Positions 1 to 10,967 of a stretch of 52,500 nucleotides of DNA are shown piece after piece. Location of the stretch: contig BLFN01000196.1 in the NCBI GenBank assembly GCA_014634225.1, positions 6,519,844 to 6,572,343 of the forward strand. Direction: 5' to 3'. Numbering within the stretch: position 1 is the first letter of the stretch; each line of letters starts with the position of its first letter. This DNA comes from Acropora yongei. Lineage: Eukaryota > Cnidaria > Anthozoa > Scleractinia > Acroporidae. The notes under the pieces are model-generated. The model searched no databases and was not told the origin of the DNA. It worked only from the letters and a program-made list of their open reading frames with translations. The position numbers and the translations under genes were made by a program.

Positions 1-2604
1 TCCATCTTGATAGGAAACCTTTCTTTCATCTTCTAGGTCACACTGTGTGCAAACAAAAGTTGTCTAGTCAGAAATTCTTGGGTTTGGGTAAGTAAACCAT
101 CTTACAAGATTACCGACTCATAGAAAAGGTTGGAAAATGATGCAGATTAATTATCGGAACTTTCAAATTAGTTGTCAATTGTAATTTCAAAATAGAGGTC
201 TAACAAATTAAAGCAATGGAATAAATAGTAATAATAACTATTTCTAACAATAATAATAGTATAAAGCAGTTTTAAAGTGGTAATTATTCTTTGGAATGAC
301 AACAGGGGCAAACAGCGTGATGATTCAATCAGAATTCCTGGCAAATTCTCGTAACTTGCTCAAAGCGCGGGAAAAATCGCGCGTATTAGGTGAGCTTGGT
401 TTTGTTTTGCTACTCATTGTTTCAAAAACTAGCCGAGATTTTTAAGGCAATCAGAAAGCGTAGCAATCACAATCGCGTAATTACTTTCGAAAGTCAATAG
501 AAAACTGCTCTAATAATGACGATGATAATAATAACAATAATAATACGAACACATTTACTGAATGAAAACTGAAACGCCTAGAGACAGAAAACGTTGAAGA
601 GTTTTCTGCCGCTAGACCGTTCTCAATCAACTAGCTATTCGGACCGCTGAGGACAGAGTGTGCGCAAGTATAAGTCAACTGTCACTGGTGTTAAGTCTGG
701 TTCACACACGCGTCGTAATCGTAATAGCAATCGAAATCGTAACGAGCGTCAAAACCTTGTGTGAATCGAAAATCGTGATCGCACGCTTTGTCATAAGCGG
801 GGTAGTAAGCGCCGAAACTTAATCGTAAGGCTGATTAGAAAGAAAGGAAAGAAACTATATTTAAGTGTCAAATTCATTTAGCGTTAAGAGTCACTAATTG
901 GGGACACTATAAATTGAAATTAACACAAATCAAATGTGTCATAGAAATGAAATTTGGCAACGTAATCGTAAGCGGAGTTGCAGAAGGGGGAAAAAGAGCG
1001 GACCAATCACAAAACACCAGTTTCCAGGTTTACATCTTCGACAAACGGGGGGATTCTCTATTTTGGGCCAGTGGGCACCGGCACTTACCGTATGATAGAA
1101 AATAGGACTTTAATAATGGCTCTAAAGCTTGTTAAGAGTGTTTCTGTGAGAACACAACCGCAATTGTCAAATATGCACTCTACCAAGGTACACATGAAGG
1201 TAGCAAATAGAGGAAATAACTAGAATACTGCTATCTATAAACGGAAATTACCACTAATTATGAAATGAACTATGTGAATGAAAGCGATCATCATCTGTCA
1301 CATATGGTCTAAGGGCCGACATTTCCCTAGAGCCAGGATCATCTGTATGGAAATCCAGCTGGTTGTCCAATACACCGACGTCACGTCAGTATTAAGATTT
1401 CTGACAAATTATGTACACGGTACGAAGTGTCTCCCTGGCATAAACTACAAGCAGGCATCTAACTAAACAGTCGATACTAAATGAAGTTCTTAGAATTAAT
1501 GGGAAAAGATATGACACCTTGTAATGTGCATGCATACAAAGTGGCTTGGTTCACATTATGCTGCTGTGTCTGACACACATGACTTGTTCCTTACCTTGTT
1601 ACCAACCAAGACTAGGGGAATTTCGGCGATAACCTTGTCTTTTTGTCCTTTAGCATGAAGGATTTGTTCACGAACAGCTGTGAGAGAAATAGTGCTGCCC
1701 CGATCATTGATGGAATAAACAAGCAAAAAGCCATCTCCAGTCTCAATATACTGATCTCTCATTTGACGGAACACTTCCTGGAATGGAAATAGGTAAGATG
1801 TTTTCCAATAAATGATATGAACGCAGTACAAACTTAGGCAAGGCGGGGAAATAAAGCACATCCTCGGGATATTAGTGGCGTAGGGTACGGCAAGAGCAGA
1901 GTGCCAGTGGGGTACATCCCATTCTTCTCTCAGACTGTGACAAGATGCACAAATCTCTGATGTGGTGAATGCAGCCTGCTTGTATTTGGCCAATAAATAT
2001 GAAGCCACAGGATTTCTTTTGTTCGACAGTACAACTAAATGAACACCACTATGTTTTTTGTTAAGCCAAATTAAAGCCGCGAAAGATCGTATGGGCCCTT
2101 AAGTGGTGAATTTGAAAGTTGTTTTGCTTACATCTCCAGCCGTATCGATAACTTCAAGTTTGACTGGTCTGCCGTCTACTTCAATAGATGTGCTGTAGTT
2201 CTCCTCTGCAAAAGTTTACAATCTCTTGTTCGATTTTTGCAAATCATAAAAAGTTCTATGTAAGACATAAAAACAAAGGTGATGAAGGCATTGTAATTAT
2301 GAATCCTACCTATCGTTGGTTCATACGTCGGGGTAAACTCTTGGCTGACATAACGAAGAATCATTGCTGCAAACGAGTAAAAGGGGGATGAGAGTTTTGT
2401 TTCTGGCTTTAAGTATACAGGCATCAAGAGTTTCAGTTTCCTTTTTGATACGCAGCGCATTTTGGCACAGAAGGTGAGCACCAAGTCTTGAATGGCAACC
2501 ATATCTTTGCTTACTTTACGCCAAAATTGTCATTATTTGGTATTAAGTTCCAATATTCGCGTAAAAGGAGACAAGATGAAGAGATAAAACAATCCGATAA
2601 GGCG

Positions 2605-2635
<31 letters not shown>

Positions 2636-3048
2636 GCACAATGCACAACGTCCAACAAAGGAAACTGAAATTCTTGGTGCCTGCATAGGCACGGTGCTGC
2701 AGTAGGTAGGTGGCTGGGCCTTTGAGGTCAATGTCAGGGTTCGAGTCCTCGCCCTGTTATTATCGCTTTGTTTCCTCACAAAAGAAACTTCCCTCTAACT
2801 TTCTTTTTTACCTTCTTTTTAAAGGAAAAGAAAAGAAATTTCGCATCAGCAACCTTAATATCACGGGGATAACTTTGAACAAAGAAGGAGGACAAACTGA
2901 TGATGTCACTGTAGATGTGTGACTATTTCACAATGACGATGATGGTAATAATAATGATGATAATAGAGCAGTTTTCAAATGACTGTGTGATTGGCTTAAA
3001 AGACTCGCGCCAGTTTTTCAACTAATGAGAATCAAAACCAAAACCAAC

Positions 3049-3079
<31 letters not shown>

Positions 3080-3133
3080 ACGAGCGAGTTACAGGTATTT
3101 GCTAAGAATTGTGATTGGTTTATCGCGCTGTCG

Positions 3134-3206
<73 letters not shown>

Positions 3207-6200
3207 AACGACGATTATATATCATTGCATGATAATAATCTGTGAGTTGGAGACAGACTTTGATGACTGGAACAATTCATATATGTCATATCAGTTTTTG
3301 TAGAAACACAAAATTGATAAAAAGGAAAACAAACCGCTGAGGAACGAAAACTGTTTTAACGAACTAGTGACAAAAAATCGAAGGCTTGCCTTTTCAGATT
3401 CAATTCGAATTCAGCTTTTTCTTGTTTATTGATTGAAAAAGCTTCACGAAAGGTGAAATAGAGCGGAATCTGCATTTTTTCATCGTAATATATAAGCGAA
3501 GAAACGTCATTGATCAAAAGGTAATGAAACTTTCAAACACCAGTACCAGCACCCTTTCGTCAGATATGTTTTCCATTCTGTCCTAAATTTCAAGCCAACG
3601 AACTGCAAACAACCGAAAACCCTACATTATGAGCTGGAGGCATTAATACAAAGGTACCATCGATAGAGCTCAAGGCTCATTCTGTGAAACAGGGCTGTAT
3701 TGCATGGCATCAGTGTCACGCTTTTTCAATTATAGCGATGCAAGAGTTTTCATAAACATCGGATGCATCATCAAAATAAAAAAGGGTAGGCGAATATCAA
3801 ACAGAGCGCGGGTGATAAAAACGTCATTTTGGCGACGAATTTGCGTGAGGAAAGTCAGTCTTTTTCTGTCTGACAGTCTTTGAAAGTGTTGGGAGTGTGG
3901 TTTCATTTCCCGTCCCATTTCAAAATAAAAACACTGTAAACAGCGGTGATAAACTAGATTAGAGTCTTAACTTTAATCTTATCTAAACCGTTATTACGTC
4001 TTAATGCTCTCTTCATACATAAAACCTCGACTAAACTTGCAGTAAATCAGATAACTGACATGAACACGGTGACCAATGATGTGTAATTTCGTTTCAACAT
4101 CCTAAAGGTTCTCCACTGAGTGAATTTTGCTTTTGGATTAGACATCTCTAAACGACTCTTGTATCCCTGATAACGAAGATAAGAAAAGAAGGTATGTAAC
4201 CGCTTAGTTGACATACACAGCAATAACGTCCTATGCGAGACAGCTTTTTCGAGCAACAAAATGTCAAAGCTGAAGATAGCCATCATGCAGAGTAACGTTT
4301 GGTTGATTTGTGTTTAACGCATAATGTTGGCAACATTGACATAACATAGGATATGTGCAGATGGACAATAATTTGTCCGAGTCATCTTCGAAAATTCTTC
4401 GCTAACACTGAAGTACAGTCTTATCGGCAAACGTATATTTTGCTTAAGAAGTCAAGTTGTAGCCCTCAAATACATTTTTCTACGCTTCTTGGTTTGATAT
4501 GACAGAGAGACATCTCTTCGTTGATTAGATAAGAATGTCTCGAAGAAACGTGAATAAAAATGATCTCATCACTCCTTAGTATGACGGAACTCAACTTTCC
4601 GTCGTTTAAGCAGAGAATGAATTCACTACACGTGGTTACTATGAAGGATTTGAACGCGGAATTGAAAAGCAGAATCGCGAAAAAGTCATACATCAGAGAT
4701 CAAAATCGTTAATCCTCAAGAAAACATAACAACTCAAGAGACAGAAAGGGTGGTGTTTGTGCCTTTGTTTAAAATTTAACTAAATTGTTTCAGTCTTAAG
4801 TAAGGTTTGAAATTTCCTTCCCTTTGGCATTCATTAGAATTAAGGGAAACAGTTATTTCGAATAAAAGTATACTGTAAAATTAACTCGTTGATCTGATAT
4901 TCACTCTAATAGGTAATATCAACATTCATTTCTGTGTAGAATCGACGAATAAATTTAATCTATCCGAGTTAGCACATGGAGGCGATATCCGGCTCGAAAG
5001 CTGTGCATGGGTCTTCTTTAACGATACCAAAAGCGGCAAAAAAGACGAGTTAATTGGGCCGGATCAGACTGGCGGCTTTTTTGTTTTTCAAAATAGAGTG
5101 CCATAAGTTAACCCGCCTTTTTAACAGAGTCGTGGTATTATTAAACATCAACTGACCAACAAGGCTTTTAAAACACAAACTCTGATCTAACGATCTTAAT
5201 TAATGGTTTCCGTCTTTCATGTTTACCATTCACCGGAAGTGATTTGAGAAAAAAGCAAAAAAGGATGAAGACCAAAGCTGATCTTCTTAGTCTTCATAAA
5301 CACATAAGAATTTAAGAGTATTACAAGCTGTTTCTTTAAAACTTATGCATGCTACCGGCGAGGCCAATCGAAATGTCCAACTCTTAAAAATTGTTCGTCT
5401 TCCATTTGTGAACAACCGTATGAATGGTTGTACTTGCTGGGTCAACGTTTCGACATCTAATCCAAGCGACAGTGAATTCAGCTTGCGCGCATTTGTTATT
5501 CGGTTAAAATGCACCAGCAAAATATAGTCCAGTTTGGTCAATTTTAGCCTCCGGGAATGCTATTAAATGCTATTCGTTGTGTGTGCATTGAATTGTACTT
5601 TGCGCCGCACAACTGATGTTGTCGATGATTGTTTCATTGATTTTGTTGATTGGCAGCCTGTGATGTAATCAATAACCCAAAGACCGACCTTTGAACTCAA
5701 TTTAGTTGTAGTTGTAGTCAGTTCCGTGTAGGATGTTCGTGTTGGCCCTTTTGCTAACTCGTTTCGGAGTAAATTTACCTACTTAAAAATGTTTTTATAA
5801 AGCAATCTGACTGGGAATCGAATAAAACAAATCAATCCAAGACAAATTTATATGGTTCCCGAGCCCAGACGCATTTGTGGGCCGTTTGCTTAAAGGAGCT
5901 CTGTCACGGCGCTTTTGCTGTTTTCCAGCTTTCCAGCCAAAACTATAAAGAAATCCTTCGTTCTAACCTTTACTCGAGCCAAAAGCGTTGCCCTGAAATT
6001 TAGGACTAAGATATCAATCAATTTTGTGCAAGAAGAGTAATTCATGGTACGTTTTTGATGTTGCCTTAAAGTTTGAAAAATTGATGCTAAATTTTTCAAA
6101 ATACAATCCATCTCCATCCTTGCCAACCGCAACAACGGACAGCAGCAGACAGTGTCAATGCAGTTATTTAGCCTTCAGTGAACAAACTTTATCCCTATTT

Positions 6201-9134
6201 TTTAGTTTCCATTAATAGGAAGACATATCCCAGCGTCGTAAAGTGCGACAAAACAGAGTGACAGAGCCCCTTTAAGGAATGATGACGATTGTGGTGATGA
6301 TGATGATAATGAAGACGTTGATGATTATTACTATGATGATGACTACGATGACAGAGCACAGCACTTGATCAGTGATCTAGCACTGACTTCTCAGCTATAA
6401 GACTTAGTTTTTATCTGTCATGTTTGGTATAACCTGTCATATCCTGGGCAATTTAAAATACAGATGAATAATTAAATTCACAATTGGCCTAACTGTGCGG
6501 ATCTGGCTTGACCTGCCGCTGCCGCTAATTGACAGAGCGCAAAAACGTGACTACGAAATACAACTTGTGAAGCTTTATAATTGAAGCTGGATGTAGCTTT
6601 GAGTGAAAAGCGTCGATAGAAAATTGTCAAGAAAATTCCGTCGTCAATACTTGTAATACATAAAGTCTGTCTCGGATTTTCATTTTGAAATGGAATGTGA
6701 GACTATTTCAGTCTTGAGAATAGTAAGTCTTGATGAATAATCACACATTGAATGAGTTTCAAAGCTCTAGTTATGGGAACAATGTAGGCACCCAACGTCA
6801 ACGGAAATGGCTTGTGTGTCACCATTAATGCGCTGGGGCAACAACTGGGCCAAATGAGTGTACTTAATTAGTTTAGGTGACTACACAAAGAGAAAACAAA
6901 ACAAAAGAACGCCTTTTAAGAACACCAACTGCTTGGGAGGATAGTCATGCGGTGAAACTAAAGCAACAAGAACACGTACACAGAAAAGCAAAAGCTATAT
7001 AAACTTTTTACGAGCAATTATATTTCATTTCAAGTGTCTTGCAAAAGCGAGTTCTATGCCATCCAGCTGGCATATAGATCTGTTTTCCCATTTTTTGGCT
7101 TTCTACTGCGGTTAACCAAGCAACACGATCTGACGACGCGTGATGACTTCAGTTCCCCGCTGATTCCATAAAGTCATAGCGCAAGATAGCACGCCATTAA
7201 AAAACTGAATTGAGATGACACGAACGTTACTCCTGTACATTAATTAAATTGCAGAGTGAGGGCTGAACCCTTGGCAAGCAGACACTCGGATTTGAGGACA
7301 ACGGAACATCAACAGGTAAAGTACTTCAGTTTTAACAAACTAACCGAGGAACCAACCATGCGCTGGTCACTGATGTTTATAGCGGGTTAACTTTCAACAC
7401 TGAAAAGGCATGTAAAACGGCCTTATCACTACACTTCGTACACGAGACACTTGTTGCAGGGAAATCGCTGCAAAATTGAAGAGCTTTTTTGCTCTCTTTT
7501 CTGTTTGAGAAATATTTATTGTCACGACTAATGACATAACCTTTCAGTTAAGATCGCCACCTTATACTGAGGAACTTCGAATTCAACGCGATAGACAATG
7601 ATCACAAAAATGCATTATGACAAAAAGAATGCTGGTGCTGCGAAACGTAAAATTACAACGATAAAAAGGAAAATAACTAACAAATAAAAAAACAACCTAT
7701 GAAGAATAGAACTCCTATGGCTTCAGCACAAAAAAACAATCGGATTAAACGTTAAAAATCAGCATTGGAAGGGGGAAGACTGGAATGAAACAAGTTCATT
7801 GTTTCTCGTGTTCCTCAGTTTCCGAAAGAAATCGAAGCACGGCGGACGCGAGGAGAAAAGGTTCTCCACGTACAACGCAGGAGCCTGGCTGAGCAGAAAC
7901 TTTGATAATGCAAAAAATAAAAATTGTTTTTTTTATTTGGTTTTTCCACCAAAGCTCCCATCTATTTGAAAGGTAGTCTTTAAGCCCATTCAAGCCTTTT
8001 GAAAATGTCGTAAGGAAGGGTGAACTCCTTTGAAATTAAAAGTTAAAGCGTTGAGTGCCTCGCTTAAAGAATGACCCTGAAGAATGATATTTGAGCTAAG
8101 ACCAAAACTCTTTTTCAAAAGTTAAACGACGAAAAAGTTAACCTAATGACGTTTTCTATACCCCAAGCTTGAACTGTAAGTATGTTGTAAATTGAGATGT
8201 TTTAAAAAGGGCGTTGAAAACAATATTTCATAAGTACCGGAGGTTACCCCAGGGATTTCCCGCAAACAGCGCCAACATCGCCAAAAGGCCCACATGATGG
8301 GGTGCTGAGTAAAGCTAAACTTCGGTGAGTGGCTCATGAGAGGGTGTTTTCTTTCATTGCAATGAAAACTATACAAGCACTCATCGGCCCTGTAGGTGAT
8401 AAAGACTGAGTGTGTTTGACATATTTTTATTTCTTGTTTCGTGACTGCTCTAAGTGTAGCCAGTAATTTTCCTCAGCGATGATGTCAAGGTTGATAGTTA
8501 GAGAGTTTGAATGCACTGGTGTGTTCTAGAACTCGAAATTTGAACTTAATATCAAAATCAAACTTCAAAGTTCAACTTGAACTTAAAATTAAGTAAACTT
8601 GCAGAAAAAGGAACTTTTCAAGTATTCGCTGGTGTTATGCGTTCTACTTATCCACCAAAAAATCATGTTTCTGTTATCACCAGGGATGCAAGCAGTGTGT
8701 GGTTAAAATCTACCATCTGTTTCCTCTATAGCTAGGAGAATACGACTACATGCACATAAACAGGTTAAAATAATCAGAAACGGGTGAATGTCATAGTGCG
8801 AGGTATTTTTATCATCCTTTCCTTCCTGTGTGTTAGCAAGAATCAAATAATAGGAATCACATACGAACGACATGCTGAGGAGTAAGTAAGTAGGGGTGTT
8901 ACGGTGAAACACTGCCAACATGTATAGAAAAAGAAAACTTTCCCACAGAATGAAATCGGGGGAATTGAATAACGACAACTGCAAACTGTAGACAGCAAGC
9001 TTAAGGCTTAAAGTTCTCTACTTACCAGATTTCCCAACTCCAACTTCACCAAAAACGACCACTTTAAACGGTTTGTCATGCGAGTCCCTGTGCCAAAGTC
9101 CGCACTGAATATTTGACCTCAATCGTTTGGTCAT
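1..9134 (-). CDS. Ras-family small GTPase with Val12 and Asp61 (partial, 3' end off the window)
   Basis: Five minus-strand exons join in phase: 9134-9026 (ATG at 9134-9132), 2366-2310, 2205-2132, 1777-1595 and 42-1; the last runs off the left edge. Introns have GT/AG ends. The protein aligns with Ras without gaps from the P-loop to the DTAG motif. G1 reads GEVGVGKSA, G2 YEPTIEENY (Thr35 kept), G3 DTAGDE, G4 NKCD. By Ras numbering Gly12 is Val and Gln61 is Asp, two positions needed for GTP hydrolysis. A family member of this kind would be a membrane-associated GTP switch, but the C-terminus that would show a CAAX box is outside the window. An acceptor AG lies at 9151-9150, so an upstream noncoding exon is likely; the start is the first ATG in that exon, 31 residues before the P-loop. 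Intron 1 is about 6.7 kb. The subfamily (Ras, Rap, Rheb or Rhes-like) is not settled. Confidence 0.9.
265..512. repeat. Diverged copy of the TAGAGC MITE family
   Basis: The right end keeps the AAAACTGCTCTA terminus and the left end keeps AGCAGTTTT. The body shares CAATCAGAATTCCT and AAAGCGCGGGAAAAATC with the copy at 34669-34808. It lies between the last two visible exons of the Ras-like gene. Confidence 0.65.
700..980. repeat. Degenerate AATCGTAA-rich segment
   Basis: Short words built on AATCGTAA or AATCG recur around 715-825 and again at 960-972, in a stretch that starts with a GTCTGGTTCACACACG end. This may be the head of an old DNA transposon, but no matching inverted end was found. Confidence 0.3.
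1390..1576. repeat. Ancient dispersed repeat, copy A
   Basis: Similar in the same orientation to 43180-43356. Shared words include AAGTGTCTCCCTGGCA, a CAGCACTAAAT / CAGTCGATACTAAAT block and CAAAGTGGCTTG, in the same order and at similar spacing. The family is unknown. This copy lies just downstream of the NKxD exon of the Ras-like gene, within an intron. Confidence 0.5.
2414..2687. repeat. Inverted repeat with two 83-bp arms (foldback element in a Ras intron)
   Basis: The arms at 2414-2496 and 2605-2687 are reverse complements at about 81% identity (16 differences counted by eye), with a 108-bp spacer. Both arms stay open in the corresponding frame, giving DLVLTFC and RKLK in each translated arm. 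It sits in intron 1 of the Ras-like gene, about 48 bp upstream of the second exon. A foldback transposon is the simplest reading; the conserved frame could instead be a relic of a coding source. Confidence 0.7.
2691..2770 (+). repeat. tRNA-like SINE head (weak)
   Basis: A B-box-like stretch (GGGTTCGAGTCCT) follows a G-rich region that loosely resembles an A box, right beside the foldback element at 2414-2687. No complete cloverleaf could be drawn, so this is at best a decayed tRNA-derived repeat. Confidence 0.35.
2964..3204. repeat. 241-bp MITE with 23-bp terminal inverted repeats
   Basis: The left end TAGAGCAGTTTTCAAATGAC is matched by the inverted right end with one mismatch across 23 bp. 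Both flanks carry ATAA. The body contains a 'GCGCGGGAAAAATC' block, on the minus strand here, shared with the copies at 265-512 and 34669-34808. It encodes no protein, so it would be a non-autonomous DNA transposon. Confidence 0.8.
3205..9025. other. Main part of the large Ras-gene intron
   Basis: Apart from the TTAA element at 5890-6275, this stretch shows only AT-rich sequence. There is a GAT-rich microsatellite near 6282-6353 and a run of AACTTGAA-like words near 8530-8595. Short open frames are scattered on both strands with no recognisable domain or splice support. Confidence 0.5.
5890..6275. repeat. TTAA-flanked MITE, copy 1 (386 bp)
   Basis: The element starts TTAAAGGAGCTCTGTCAC and ends GTGACAGAGCCCCTTTAA, so the ends are inverted repeats with one mismatch in 18 and TTAA at both edges. 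A TTAA target duplication is typical of piggyBac-type transposition, but the first bases inside TTAA are AGG and not the usual CCC, so the superfamily is uncertain. A second full-length copy is at 48255-48644. It is noncoding and lies in the big Ras-gene intron. Confidence 0.75.
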
Positions 9135-9149
9135 GTTTTCTGAATCGCG
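9026..9149 (-). other. Ras-like gene, first coding exon (P-loop)
   Basis: The acceptor is a pyrimidine tract ending in AG at 9151-9150 and the donor is GTAAGT just below 9026. The exon has 15 bases before the ATG, then 36 codons and one base. It encodes a basic N-terminus (MTKRLRSN) and the P-loop, and it splits the alanine codon after GKS. The Gly13, Gly15, Lys16 and Ser17 equivalents are present; Gly10 is kept and Gly12 is Val. Confidence 0.88.
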
Positions 9150-10745
9150 CTAGAAGAGAAAGGAAATTCGATTCCTAGAAGTTATACTTGGACGAAGTTA
9201 AATGACCATCCGAAAATTTGCAAATTTTGTGGCCTAAAGGGAAAGTCCAACCACTTAAAAAACGAACGATTGTCTCGTGACAGCATGCTGTCAATAAGGA
9301 TGTATTGCGTTACGTTTAATTCACAATTTGTTGTTATTCCACGCCAATTGCTAACCATATTTCTGTGAACAGAAAATTGCTAGGAGCGAAAAATTGAAAT
9401 CCCTTTTACTTCCGAAGATGATGCGATCAAAAGGGTTTTTTTTTAATTCGAAATTTGCTCTGTTAACGGTTTCGAAAAGGAAGTGAGGTTCGTAACTCCA
9501 AATTGCGATGTTTATATTTCTTTTGAAGTAAGCTGGCTTATATTTATTCAAGACTGAACAAATTTCGCGTGTCTGTCGGTCAATCAGACAGGATAAAACC
9601 GGACAAGTTTCTGTCAATGTTAACCTCAAGTTTTGCAAATTTGAAGAAACAAAACATTTTCATAAAAAAATGAAATGGTCAGTGGTAACAAATTCGAGCT
9701 ATTCAACTCTAACTAGATGTGGCAAAAAGGTTCTTTGACTTGGCAATTGCACAAAAGCATGATTAGAAATTAAATAATTAGCATGGCATTTTACCTACCC
9801 AAGTAATTGTAAGTTGAACTGCTCAATCTGCTTTACCAAAATAAGCTAGTTCGATCGTTTGCATGGACTACAATGATATTGGTCGACCTCATATGAGCAT
9901 TACTTGTTGTGATGACATCATAGTTCTATTTTTTGTTTATATGACCAAAAAAGACCCCTTTCTTGGAATAGTTTACAATGCTTAGACCTTAAACTGAGAG
10001 CCAGTTTTGAATAGTTCAAAATGATAGAGTGAGAACAAAAAATAGGTATTACATCAAAATTAATCCCTAACACTTCAAAAATAGAAAGTTGCAGCCAAGA
10101 TTGTATTCATGGCAGCGTTAAATTTAAGAAGAATAGATGATAATTCATGTGCATTTGACTGGCAGGATATCTGAAATGTTAAAAGAATCAGAATTTAGAA
10201 CCACAGCGGTGCACTTGTACTGAACGAGTAGAAACGGGAAGGGAAGCAATAGAGGAACCAACATGTTTGAGGTCCATTGTACATTGTCTCCTGTACATTG
10301 AATAGTAAAGTAACAATGACGTGCAAAAATGAGGCATAGCTATACGTTAGAGTTAGCAACAAATTAATCTCTTGTTTGGTGACTCATATGCAAATAGTGT
10401 ATTAATTTTCCTGAATGTTCAACTTTCACTTTGAAAAAACCTTTATAACTGCGACGGACATTTTTGCTTTTGATTCGTTCCGCTGTCGGAGTTTGCGAGA
10501 ATCCCTTTCAGTCCCCACAAAGAATATTACCTGCGTATGATCAGCATAACTAAGAACCACATTGTTCGCTCGTGTTCCTTTTTATGATAGATGAGGAAGG
10601 AAAAACGGTGTCAAAATGCCGGCCGAAATTATTTTTCTCCTGCAAAGGAGATCTAAATTTTTGGACACAAACACCACTGAACAAGTCACAAAAACTGACA
10701 AAACATAATAAATACGTAGGCAGCTCAAAGACATTTTAGTTAATT

Positions 10746-10967
10746 AGGGAGCTTAAGCACACGCGATTTTGAGACACGGACGGCTAGCGGAAGTGAGCTG
10801 TTTCCCTTATAACTCGTCTTCACACCATCACATTTACAATGCTAAGTACCTTTTCTCGATTATGGATGATAAGTATAAAAATGTGTGAGACACCACTGTC
10901 CTGGCACACGGAATGTTCTCTTCCCGTTGCCCTCCGCCTCTCAAAAACGCGCGTGCTTAAGCTCCCT
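10746..10967. repeat. 222-bp MITE with about 48-bp inverted ends
   Basis: The left end AGGGAGCTTAAGCACACGCG matches the inverted right end AGGGAGCTTAAGCACGCGCG, and similarity continues inward for about 48 bp, through a TTTTGAGA block. It has no coding potential. The target duplication is unclear. Confidence 0.75.

Noticed and set aside
5890..6275. Open frames on both strands inside the TTAA element
   Set aside because: The second copy at 48255-48644 does not keep the frames, so they are not coding.
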